Source: Truepera sp. bin119
GTDB taxonomy: Bacteria; Deinococcota; Deinococci; Deinococcales; Trueperaceae
Length of the DNA stretch: 40,371 nt
Reading direction: 5' to 3'
Assembly: GCA_002239005.1 (NCBI GenBank)
Contig: MPNL01000030.1
Coordinates: 1 to 40,371, forward strand
Shown here: piece by piece, positions 20,117-27,091 of the stretch
Layout: each line of letters starts with the position of its first letter
Position numbering within the stretch: the first letter of the stretch is position 1
The notes under the pieces: generated by a model
Seen by the model: the letters and a program-made list of their open reading frames with translations, nothing else
Database searches by the model: none
Told to the model about the DNA's origin: nothing
Program-made: the position numbers and the translations under genes

Positions 20117-21373
20117 CTACCTCTGGTTCCAGAAGGGCGAGTCCCCCGGAGCGATGGTGGTCACGGCCCCGTCCAGGGTGACGACCGCTACCTGGGGAAC
20201 ACCCTCTTTGTCGATGAGCGGCAGAGTCAAGGCGCTGCTGTCGGGTGCCCACAACTGATGCGAGAGTGCGTACTGACCGAAGAAGGGCAGGAACTGGGTT
20301 ACGAACGACACGGTCGGCTGGAAGGTTGTGAGTAGCCACGTATCGCCTGTAGCGATATTGGCAACGTGCAACTCTAGCAGCGTGAGACGCTGCTGGACCC
20401 TCTGCTCTCCTGCCCCTCCTAGGGGTCGCTGCCCCCCATCCGCTGAAGCGACCCGACCACCGCCGACAGCGACCCTGGTGAAGTAGGCCAAGTGGCGCCC
20501 GTCGGGTGACCAGAAAAAGGCGATGGCCGGGCCGTCTATAAGGGGCTTGAGCAATCCCGACTCGGCCTCGAGGAGGTCGATGGCACCGGCAAAGGTGGCC
20601 ACATCCCGACGGGGGCTCATCACCGCCAAGAGATCCTCAGCCGGGCTCCAGCCCAGCGCCACGAGCCCCCGGTGCGGAAGCTCCCGCTCGATCGACTCAT
20701 CGATGTCCACCCCCTTGAGCACCACTCGCCTACTCCCTAAGGGTCCGTACCGCCCATAGGCGATGAAGCGGCCGCTGGGCGAGATCCCTGGGGTCTGGAA
20801 AAAACCGGGGGTGTCGAGGTTCTCCGATAGCGTATCCGTAACCACCTCGGAGAAGCCGAGGCGCGCGCCCACACCGGCAAAGCCTATGTGGAGAAGTAAC
20901 CGGCGACTGTCGGCCGTCCACTGCCAGTAGAAAGGGCTGCCACCGGTCAGGACCCGCTCCGATCCATCGTCGGGCGAGGCAAGGTGTAACGCCAGGACAC
21001 GCTCATTATCATTGGCCAGGAAACTCACCACCCGACTGTCCGGTGACCAGTACAGGTAGAAGGGGGGCTCGAAGGCACTCGAGTAGAGGACCGACTCCTC
21101 GGCACCCTCCCCGGTAAACCTGTAGACCACTACCGCACCGCCGTCGCGGCGGCTTCGGATCGCCGCCAAGCTCCGGCCGTCTGGCGACCAAGCGGGAAAT
21201 TGGAAGAACTCCGCCTCATCTTTGCTCAGCAGCATCAGGTCGCTTCCGTCCGGCCCAATGGTGGCAAGGCGGCCGTCGAGGGTGACGAACGCGATGCGGG
21301 CAAAGATATCGGATTGGGCCAGCGCGGACGCCATCAGCGCAAGACCGAGCACCCATACCAGGAGGTGTGCCAT
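20117..21373 (-). CDS. Exported PD40/TolB-like beta-propeller protein
   Basis: A 418-residue protein with a signal peptide (LLVWVLGLALMASALAQ, cleavage near residue 20), so periplasmic or outer-surface. The rest is a beta-propeller of PD40/TolB-type blades, recognised by repeated WSPDGR/WSPDS/WTADS motifs (FPAWSPDGRSLA, LYWSPDSRVVSF, GISPSGRFIAYG, FFWSPDGRHLAYF, LWAPDSSALTL). It lacks the N-terminal domain of true TolB, so a Tol-Pal role is not supported; ligand or protein binding is likely. A TAGACT box 6 nt before the ATG, with no Shine-Dalgarno, suggests a leaderless transcript. It lies between the gldC-like gene and cca. Confidence 0.88.
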   Translation of the reverse strand: MAHLLVWVLGLALMASALAQSDIFARIAFVTLDGRLATIGPDGSDLMLLSKDEAEFFQFPAWSPDGRSLAAIRSRRDGGAVVVYRFTGEGAEESVLYSSAFEPPFYLYWSPDSRVVSFLANDNERVLALHLASPDDGSERVLTGGSPFYWQWTADSRRLLLHIGFAGVGARLGFSEVVTDTLSENLDTPGFFQTPGISPSGRFIAYGRYGPLGSRRVVLKGVDIDESIERELPHRGLVALGWSPAEDLLAVMSPRRDVATFAGAIDLLEAESGLLKPLIDGPAIAFFWSPDGRHLAYFTRVAVGGGRVASADGGQRPLGGAGEQRVQQRLTLLELHVANIATGDTWLLTTFQPTVSFVTQFLPFFGQYALSHQLWAPDSSALTLPLIDKEGVPQVAVVTLDGAVTTIAPGDSPFWNQR

Positions 21374-21379
21374 GGTCCG

Positions 21380-21385
21380 AGTCTA
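21380..21385 (-). promoter_or_regulatory. Putative -10 of leaderless PD40 gene
   Basis: On the minus strand TAGACT ends 6 nt before the ATG at 21373, with no ribosome binding site between. It fits the TANNNT leaderless pattern seen elsewhere in the window. Confidence 0.5.
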
Positions 21386-21433
21386 GAGCACGAATCAGGG
21401 GGGATGGGTCGTCCGGCTGAGCTCCCCGACCCC

Positions 21434-21781
21434 TCAGGCTGGCGGCGGCGGCCGCGACTCCGCCCGGTTCGCCCTCTCGACAAACTCGCGGGCGAACATC
21501 TTCAGCTCTGCCGAGACGGCCTTGTTACCGGTGGCGTCGCTGTAACTGTCGGCCATGGAGAAGAGGGTTTGGAACACGAAATCGTTCATGTCCTCGACAG
21601 TCATGTCGACGGTCCACAGATCGATCCGCATGGCGTTCCGCACCTCACCGTCCCACAGGGAGAGGATCATCGCCTTGGCCTGCTGAAGGCCCGGCTCGGG
21701 GGCATCGTCCGCCTCCCAACGAATATCCTGAATGCCCTCGTCGTCCATGGAGACCGACAGGCGGATGTCGGAGGTGGTCAT
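21434..21781 (-). CDS. gldC: GldC-like protein
   Basis: A 115-residue soluble protein matching the layout of gliding-motility protein GldC of Bacteroidota: an N-terminal beta segment (SDIRLSVSMDDEGIQDIRWEA), GLQQAKAMILSLWD near 30-44, MRIDLWTVDMTVEDMNDFVF near 51-70, and a helical end. In Flavobacterium, GldC is required for efficient gliding, but homologues occur in non-gliding bacteria, so motility should not be inferred. No signal peptide or membrane segment is present. A TAAGAT box 6 nt upstream of the ATG, without a Shine-Dalgarno, suggests leaderless transcription. The PD40 gene follows 60 bp downstream on the same strand. The family call is from motif recognition and is fairly confident. 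Confidence 0.8.
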   Translation of the reverse strand: MTTSDIRLSVSMDDEGIQDIRWEADDAPEPGLQQAKAMILSLWDGEVRNAMRIDLWTVDMTVEDMNDFVFQTLFSMADSYSDATGNKAVSAELKMFAREFVERANRAESRPPPPA

Positions 21782-21787
21782 GGCGGC

Positions 21788-21793
21788 ATCTTA
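21788..21793 (-). promoter_or_regulatory. Putative -10 of leaderless gldC-like gene
   Basis: On the minus strand TAAGAT ends 6 nt before the ATG at 21781. No Shine-Dalgarno is present. It fits the window-wide TANNNT pattern. Confidence 0.5.
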
Positions 21794-21979
21794 TCCTGTT
21801 AGGCGCCTCTCCAGGGAGCGCCATGACCGGTTGCAGCCCAACCCTTATAGGTTCTGCAAGGACCGAGCGCTTAGGTCCAGGGAGTTGCGACCCCCTTACA
21901 AGGGTGCAGGGCAGCCCAGGCAGACCTGCGGCTAGTGGTTCAATCACAGCGAACCCACTTCCCAGGCCCGCCGCCGACT

Positions 21980-22095
21980 GCACAAGGTGGCTTCGGAAGT
22001 CTTCCCCATCCCGCCTGGGGTAACCCATGGGTTAACGGCGCTTAACACTACCGCCCACTCCCTGCTCGTACTCTCCCAGAAGCTTTCGCGAGGTG
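21980..22095 (+). pseudogene. Possible cupin C-terminal remnant
   Basis: A plus-strand frame encodes VASEVFPIPPGVTHGLTALN and then HSLLVLSQKLSRG, resembling the last strands of a cupin barrel (PPGVxHGxxAL). No start, ribosome binding site or upstream cupin motif is visible, so it would be a decayed fragment. The remainder of 21794-22260 shows nothing else I can name. A perfect 14-bp palindrome TAACCCATGGGTTA (22021-22034) lies within it and could be chance or an operator. Confidence 0.35.
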
Positions 22096-22260
22096 CTTTA
22101 GACGATGGAACCACTTGTCGACAGGGTGATCGCAGCGCCGGAACAGTACGATATCCCCGAAGCCGGGACCCCCGCGGAGACGGATCGTGGACCTTTTCAT
22201 GCCCCCCCACCGGCCGCTCCGCTAGACTCTGCTTACATCTGGCTTTATTGGGGGATCCTC

Positions 22261-22926
22261 ATGAGCGAACTCGATCTGGTCCAGCTTGCGGAGAATCCAG
22301 ACCCGCGCGCACCCTGTCTGTTGCTCCTCGACACTTCGGCTTCGATGTCGGGCGAGCCGATCCGGGCACTGAACGAAGGATTGACGCTGTTTAAGCAGGA
22401 CGTCATGGGCGATGCCCTTGCCCGCCGACGCGTCGAGGTGGCGGTCGTCGGCTTCGGCAACGGCGGGGTGCGCACGGTTCAGAACTTCATTACGGTGGAG
22501 CAGTGGGATCCGCAGGAGCTTCGGGCTGGCGGTTCCACCCCGCTGGGGCAGGCACTCAAGGTCGGCCTGACACTTCTCCGCGAGCGCAAGGACATGTACA
22601 AGCGGGCCGGTCTCCAGTACTACCGTCCTTGGCTCTTGCTGATCACTGACGGTGAGCCGACCGACTCCTGGGAGGATTCGGCACGGGCGGCTCAGGATGA
22701 GGATTTCCGCCGCGGCTTGCTGTTCTTTGTAGTTGGGGTCGAGAGGGCGAACATGGAGAAGATCGGGCGCATCGCGCCAGCCGAGCGGCCCCCCTTGAAG
22801 CTCAAGGGACTTCGGTTCGGCGAGCTATTCCTCTGGCTGTCGCAGAGCCAGCAGGCGGTATCGCACTCTCGTGTCGGCGACCAACTGGCCCTGCCCCCGA
22901 TCGGCTGGGCGGAGGTCGACACGTAG
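22261..22926 (+). CDS. VWA-domain protein, TerY type
   Basis: A 221-residue single-domain von Willebrand factor A protein. The metal-ion-dependent adhesion site is intact: DTSAS at 24-28, a conserved Thr in the GGSTPLGQAL segment near 98, and the Asp of LLITDGEPTDSW near 130. No signal peptide or membrane span is present, so it is cytosolic. The pattern MSELDLVQLAENPDPRAPC followed by the MIDAS motif is that of TerY-like proteins, the VWA member of the TerY-P triads described with tellurite/stress systems. I start at ATG 22261 (GGGGG ribosome binding site); the open frame reaches 22105 but the extension is not family-like. The PP2C phosphatase gene starts 5 bp after its stop, so the two are an operon. 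Confidence 0.9.
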   Translation: MSELDLVQLAENPDPRAPCLLLLDTSASMSGEPIRALNEGLTLFKQDVMGDALARRRVEVAVVGFGNGGVRTVQNFITVEQWDPQELRAGGSTPLGQALKVGLTLLRERKDMYKRAGLQYYRPWLLLITDGEPTDSWEDSARAAQDEDFRRGLLFFVVGVERANMEKIGRIAPAERPPLKLKGLRFGELFLWLSQSQQAVSHSRVGDQLALPPIGWAEVDT

Positions 22927-22931
22927 GACCG

Positions 22932-23684
22932 ATGATCGCCGCAGCAGATACCGCCTGGCAAGTGGTGGCGGCTTCGAAGCCTAGCGTCAACCACCGGAAG
23001 GGCCACAACGAGGATGCCTGGCTGGCCTGCTCGCGCCTCGACCGGAGTCTGATCCTCGCCATCGCCGATGGTGCCGGTTCGGCCCGCTGCGCCTCTGCGG
23101 CCTCGCGCCTGGCAGTCGCCCGCGCCCGAAACCTCCTCGCAACTGGCCCACTCCCCTTCGGAGAGCCCTGGCATGAGCGGCTCCTTACCCTCCTCTGGGG
23201 GGTCCGCTCGACCCTGCTCTGGGAGGCGGAGCGTGGCAATGGACAAGCCCACGACTACGCCACCACACTACTCCTAACGGTCGTGACGACCGGCGAACTC
23301 GCCACCCTTCAACTCGGCGACGGTGCGATCGTGGTTCGCCACCGAGACGGTCTGCTAGAGCGACCGCTCCAGCCAGTCCGGGGCAGGCACGCCAGCGAGA
23401 CAGTTTTCGTGACGAGCGACGGTGCCATGGAAGCGGCCCGCACCGCAGTCCTCCCTGCTAGAGAGTTGGTTGGGGTGGCGCTGCTTACCGATGGGCTCGA
23501 GCCGGTCGCAACCTCGGTTGCGACCGGCGCACCCCACGACCCTTTTTTCAGTCCACTTTTCGCATTCGCGGGCGGTGACGCTCCCGTGAGGAGGAGTCGC
23601 GAACTAGGCGCTTTCCTCGACACTCCAGATCTGAACGAGCGCACCCAGGACGACAAGACCCTTATCCTGGCGGTGCGCTCATGA
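22932..23684 (+). CDS. PP2C-type Ser/Thr protein phosphatase
   Basis: A 250-residue metal-dependent phosphatase that would remove phosphate from Ser/Thr residues, probably those placed by the kinase encoded next to it. Metal-binding motifs are visible: HNEDAW (residues 25-30), IADGAGSA (44-51), LLTDGLE (near 187), and the C-terminal DDKTLILAV (near 242). It lacks membrane segments and extra domains. It starts 5 bp after the VWA gene and overlaps the kinase gene by 4 bp (ATGA), so the three genes are translationally coupled. This kinase/phosphatase/VWA set is the TerY-P triad arrangement. The substrate is unknown. Confidence 0.92.
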   Translation: MIAAADTAWQVVAASKPSVNHRKGHNEDAWLACSRLDRSLILAIADGAGSARCASAASRLAVARARNLLATGPLPFGEPWHERLLTLLWGVRSTLLWEAERGNGQAHDYATTLLLTVVTTGELATLQLGDGAIVVRHRDGLLERPLQPVRGRHASETVFVTSDGAMEAARTAVLPARELVGVALLTDGLEPVATSVATGAPHDPFFSPLFAFAGGDAPVRRSRELGAFLDTPDLNERTQDDKTLILAVRS

Positions 23685-25180
23685 CCCCCCTCTTCGATCA
23701 TCACCGGCGACCGCTTCGACTGGGGCCGGAGTTGGGGCGGGGCGGTGAAGCGGTCGTCTATGCCCTGTCTGAAGATCCGGGCCGCGCGGCAAAGCTCTAC
23801 CTCGCACCCGACCCAGGCCGGGCTGAGAAACTCGAGCTGATGATCGCCTACGCCCCTCGCGACCCGGCCAGGGAGGGGGGGCATGTGGCGATCGCCTGGC
23901 CGGAGGCGTTGGTGCGCGATACCGAGGGGGGTGTCTGCGGATTCACCATGCCCCGGCTCGACCTCTCGACCAGCCTACCCCTGCACCAGCTCTATCATCC
24001 CGGGACCCGGCGTCGACGGGCACCCGGAATCAACTGGCTCTTCCTGGTACGGGCCGCCCGCAACCTGTGCGCGATCCTGGCCACGCTGCACCGCTCGGGC
24101 TACGTTGTAGGCGACCTCAATGAGAGCAACATCCTGATCGACGATAGAGCGCTCGTTACGCTGGTCGATCTCGACTCCATCCAGGTGCAGCAGCGAGGCC
24201 GGACCTACCGCTGCCCCGTCGGCAAGGCGGAGTTCACACCGCCCGAACTCCTGGGCCGCGACTTCCATTCGGTCACCCGGCTGCCGCGCCACGACCGTTT
24301 CGGCCTAGCAGTACTGATCCATCTCCTACTCATGGAGGGCGTTCACCCCTTTGCGGGCGTCTACCGTGGCGAGGCCGATCCACCAAGCCTTGTCGACAAC
24401 ATTGCGGCCCGTCGCAGTCCGCTGCTAGGGAGTGCGCTGCTGGTGCCCTCGCCAACTGCCCCATCTGCGACCCTCCTCCCCCCTCAGCTGAGGCGACTGC
24501 TGCGCCGAGCTCTCGGCGGGCCGCCTAGCTTTCGACCAAGCGCCGAACGATGGCAACAGACCCTGGAGGCCGTCGAGGACGCGCTCGCGACCTGCCCGAA
24601 GGTGCCCACCCATGTCTACCGTCGGCACCTCGACCACTGCCCCTGGTGCGATAGGAGCGAGGCCCTGGGCATCGACCCATTCCCAGGAGGAAGCGGTCCC
24701 GCCCCAGCAAAGAGGACGATCCCCATTCCAGAGGCCCCACCGCCACTCCTCGCCTTCCGAGGCACTCTGCGGAATCTCGTAAGGAGCCTGCCGCTAATGA
24801 CGCTGCTGGCCCTAGCAGCTCCAGCGACCGTCGGGGGCCTCGGGACCGTTGTGCTGCTGAGGTGGCTCGCCATCGACTGGCCTCCTGCCCTCGCACTGAC
24901 CAGCACCTTTGTCCTCCTCTTGGCGTCACCCCTAGCGGCCCTCGCAACGCTCTACTGGGCGGCTAGGGTCTCTCCTACGGTCTACCGGATCCTGCGACGC
25001 TCTGAGCGGGCCGCGCGCTCCGTTCTGGGTGCCTCCGCCCTAGCATTCGCAGCGAGCCTGGCTCTGGGGGAGTTGATCGGAAGCGGTTCGATCCTGGACG
25101 GGGATTGGCTGCTTCTGCCGAGCCTCTGGCTGCTGGCCTTTCTAATCTGGCGGCGGTTTGAGCGCGCCGACCGAGCGTAA
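23681..25180 (+). CDS. Membrane-anchored protein kinase with zinc knuckle
   Basis: A 499-residue protein. Residues 10-310 form a eukaryotic-like kinase domain with a Gly-rich loop (ELGRGGEAVVY), ATP-binding K38 (AAKLY), an atypical catalytic loop (VVGDLNESNILID, Asp145 and Asn150, with G in place of the HRD Arg), and DLD (163-165) in place of DFG. A CPWC pair near residue 325 (HLDHCPWCDRSE) is a short zinc-binding-like motif. The C-terminal 125 residues carry three to four transmembrane helices (LPLMTLLALAAPATVGGLG, LALTSTFVLLLASPLAALAT and others). It is coupled to the PP2C gene by a 4-bp overlap. Family knowledge: such kinases pair with PP2C and VWA proteins in TerY-P triads. It should be an active but divergent kinase at the inner membrane; targets are unknown. 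Confidence 0.88.
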   Translation: MTPLFDHHRRPLRLGPELGRGGEAVVYALSEDPGRAAKLYLAPDPGRAEKLELMIAYAPRDPAREGGHVAIAWPEALVRDTEGGVCGFTMPRLDLSTSLPLHQLYHPGTRRRRAPGINWLFLVRAARNLCAILATLHRSGYVVGDLNESNILIDDRALVTLVDLDSIQVQQRGRTYRCPVGKAEFTPPELLGRDFHSVTRLPRHDRFGLAVLIHLLLMEGVHPFAGVYRGEADPPSLVDNIAARRSPLLGSALLVPSPTAPSATLLPPQLRRLLRRALGGPPSFRPSAERWQQTLEAVEDALATCPKVPTHVYRRHLDHCPWCDRSEALGIDPFPGGSGPAPAKRTIPIPEAPPPLLAFRGTLRNLVRSLPLMTLLALAAPATVGGLGTVVLLRWLAIDWPPALALTSTFVLLLASPLAALATLYWAARVSPTVYRILRRSERAARSVLGASALAFAASLALGELIGSGSILDGDWLLLPSLWLLAFLIWRRFERADRA

Positions 25181-25341
25181 AGCAAGTCACTTTGGATCAC
25201 CCTCGTCCGCCCCTGCTACCGTGGACCGGCCGTGTCCTCAATCTTCTCGTTTCCGAAACCGCTTAGCCCTTCGAACCCCGTGCACGGAGACGCTATTCGC
25301 CCGAGCGTTCAGGTATCGTTAGACATTGTGAAGGGGCAGAC

Positions 25342-26409
25342 ATGAAAGGACTCATCCTCGCGGCAGGGCTGGGCACCCGGCTGCGGCCTATAACCAGCCT
25401 GAGGCCGAAGCCCATCATCTCAGTGGCCAACAAGCCGCTCATCCACTACGCAGTCGAGGACCTAGTCGACACCGGGGTAACCGAAATCGGAGTGGTGGTC
25501 GGCCACGGCACCGCCGATTCCTTCCAGGAGACCCTAGAAGGGATCGGTGGCGTGAGTTTCGAGTACATCTACCAGAATCCTCCACAGGGGCTTGCGCACG
25601 CCGTGAAGGTGTCGCAGGACTTCTTAGGGGACGACCCGTTCGTGATGTATCTGAGCGACAACATCTTCGAGAACGGGGTCCGGGACTTCGTCCGCGCCTT
25701 CGACCGGGAGGACGGCATCAGCGCGGTGCTGGCGCTGGCTCCGGTCGAGGATCCGCGGACGCTAGGGGTGGCGGTGGTCGAGGGCGACCGTATCACCCGG
25801 CTAGTGGAGAAGCCGGAGGTACCACCCAGCAATCTGGCGGTGGCGGGGGTGTACGTTTTCAATCGGTCGATCCACGACGCCATTGAGGTGCTGCAGCCAG
25901 GTGCCAAGGGTGAATACCAGATCACCGACGCAATCCAGCTGCTGATCGAAGCAGGGCATTACATTAAGCCGGTGCAGATTAGGGGCTGGTGGAAGGACAC
26001 CGGCCAGGCTGAGGACATCCTCGACGCCAATCGACTGCAGCTTCTCAAGCTGCGGCGACGCATTGAGGGGGAGGTCGAGAACGCTGAGGTGGTGGGCGAC
26101 GTGGTGATCGAGCCAGGGGCGGTGGTGCGCAACACTACCGTGTTCGGGCCAGCGCTCATCGCAGCAGGGGCCGTGGTTGAGGAGGCTTACATCGGCCCGT
26201 TCACCACTGTCGGCTGCGAGGCAATCATCTGTAACGCGGAGTTGGAGTACACCGTGGTCGGCGCCCGCTCAAAGATCGAAGGGGTCCGGACGCGTCTCCA
26301 GGAGAGTCTGATCGGCGAGGAGGTAGTCATCTGTGGCCATAACGGTCGGCCCAGCACCCACCGCCTGATCGTGGGTGACAAGAGCCAGGTGGTGTTGCAG
26401 CAACTCTGA
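25342..26409 (+). CDS. rmlA: Glucose-1-phosphate thymidylyltransferase, long form
   Basis: Joins dTTP and glucose-1-phosphate to give dTDP-glucose, the entry to dTDP-rhamnose and related sugars for surface polysaccharides. The 355-residue protein has the nucleotidyltransferase signature LAAGLGTRLRPIT with downstream KPIISVANKPLI, and the catalytic region VMYLSDNIF (near 95-103), GEYQITDAIQ and WKDTGQAEDIL. The C-terminal 110 residues form a left-handed beta-helix of hexapeptide repeats (GDVVIEPGAVVRNTTVFG). This long form is common in actinobacteria, archaea and Thermus relatives. No rmlB/C/D gene is near, so the sugar product is inferred. ATG 25342 is supported by AAGGGG upstream. The 160 bp before it hold a possible TATCGT -10 at 25314-25319. 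Confidence 0.93.
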   Translation: MKGLILAAGLGTRLRPITSLRPKPIISVANKPLIHYAVEDLVDTGVTEIGVVVGHGTADSFQETLEGIGGVSFEYIYQNPPQGLAHAVKVSQDFLGDDPFVMYLSDNIFENGVRDFVRAFDREDGISAVLALAPVEDPRTLGVAVVEGDRITRLVEKPEVPPSNLAVAGVYVFNRSIHDAIEVLQPGAKGEYQITDAIQLLIEAGHYIKPVQIRGWWKDTGQAEDILDANRLQLLKLRRRIEGEVENAEVVGDVVIEPGAVVRNTTVFGPALIAAGAVVEEAYIGPFTTVGCEAIICNAELEYTVVGARSKIEGVRTRLQESLIGEEVVICGHNGRPSTHRLIVGDKSQVVLQQL

Positions 26410-26569
26410 GGCACCGGGGGTCGGCCGGCATACCCTCCAGAATCGGCAGGCGATGTGGAGCGGGCATTGGCACACTCCGTACTCGGTCCGGTTGGGGCTT
26501 GCGACCTACATCCCGAGGGGGCACAGGCGGCAATCCGACCACGATGACCAGGGCGGACCCATGGCGGGT

Positions 26570-26719
26570 CTACGTATACGGGGCGAACAGCAAAGCCAGC
26601 AGCCAGAAACTCGCGAACAGCATTGACAGGACCCTCAGCCTACGTTTCCGGCCCGGGGCGACCGACACAACGTCATCGGGAACAGCTTCAGCAACCCCTT
26701 CGTTGCAGTATCCGGACAT
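26570..26719 (-). CDS. Possible small single-span membrane protein, 49 aa
   Basis: A 49-codon minus-strand ORF begins MSGYCNEGVAEAVPDD, has a basic stretch (GRKRRLRV, residues 29-36), and ends in one hydrophobic helix (LSMLFASFWLLALLFAPYT). Basic residues before a C-terminal helix resemble small inner-membrane proteins. There is no clear Shine-Dalgarno and no family I recognise. The clean membrane helix in an otherwise empty stretch is the main support, so it is tentative. The rest of 26410-26808 shows no other gene. Confidence 0.35.
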   Translation of the reverse strand: MSGYCNEGVAEAVPDDVVSVAPGRKRRLRVLSMLFASFWLLALLFAPYT

Positions 26720-26808
26720 GAGTTAGCCGCTTTGCAACCTACAGAGGGCCGGTAAGCGGGTGTCAGGTACCGACGAGCACCGGGGTTGCCTCGTCAGCAT
26801 CCTCTTCA

Positions 26809-27051
26809 CCAGTACGGATCCGGTACACCGAACGACAGGGGCAATATCTGGCGTTCATTCATGCCTATACCAAGGTTAACGGGCACCCACCGGCCCAGGC
26901 CGACCTGCAGCGGTTCTTCACAGTCACCGCGCCGAGTGTTCACCAGATGCTGCCGGGCCTGGAGCGCCGGGGGCTCCTTCGCCGCACTCCGGGACGGCCC
27001 CGCAGTCTCGAAGTGCTCATCGCCCCAGAGGGCCTTCCGGTCTTGCAATAA
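26809..27051 (+). pseudogene. LexA-type winged-helix protein without start codon
   Basis: From 26815 one frame encodes RIRYTERQGQYLAFIHAYTK, then PPAQADLQRFF, SVHQMLPGLERRGLLRR and RPRSLEVLI, ending at TAA 27049-27051. This is a LexA-like winged-helix DNA-binding domain as a stand-alone protein of about 80 residues, a family of small regulators without the protease domain. No ATG, GTG or TTG start is in frame upstream; the codons before it read as sense with no ribosome binding site. I infer a start codon lost by mutation, or a fragment. It lies just outside the 3' end of the autotransporter gene. Confidence 0.6.
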
Positions 27052-27091
27052 CCGACCTGTTCCAATCGGTCAGAATTACTGTGCAGAGGTA

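Noticed and set aside
22021-22034. Perfect palindrome TAACCCATGGGTTA as an operator for the VWA operon
   Set aside because: It lies within what looks like cupin coding remnant and over 200 bp from the VWA start, with no promoter next to it. Chance cannot be excluded.
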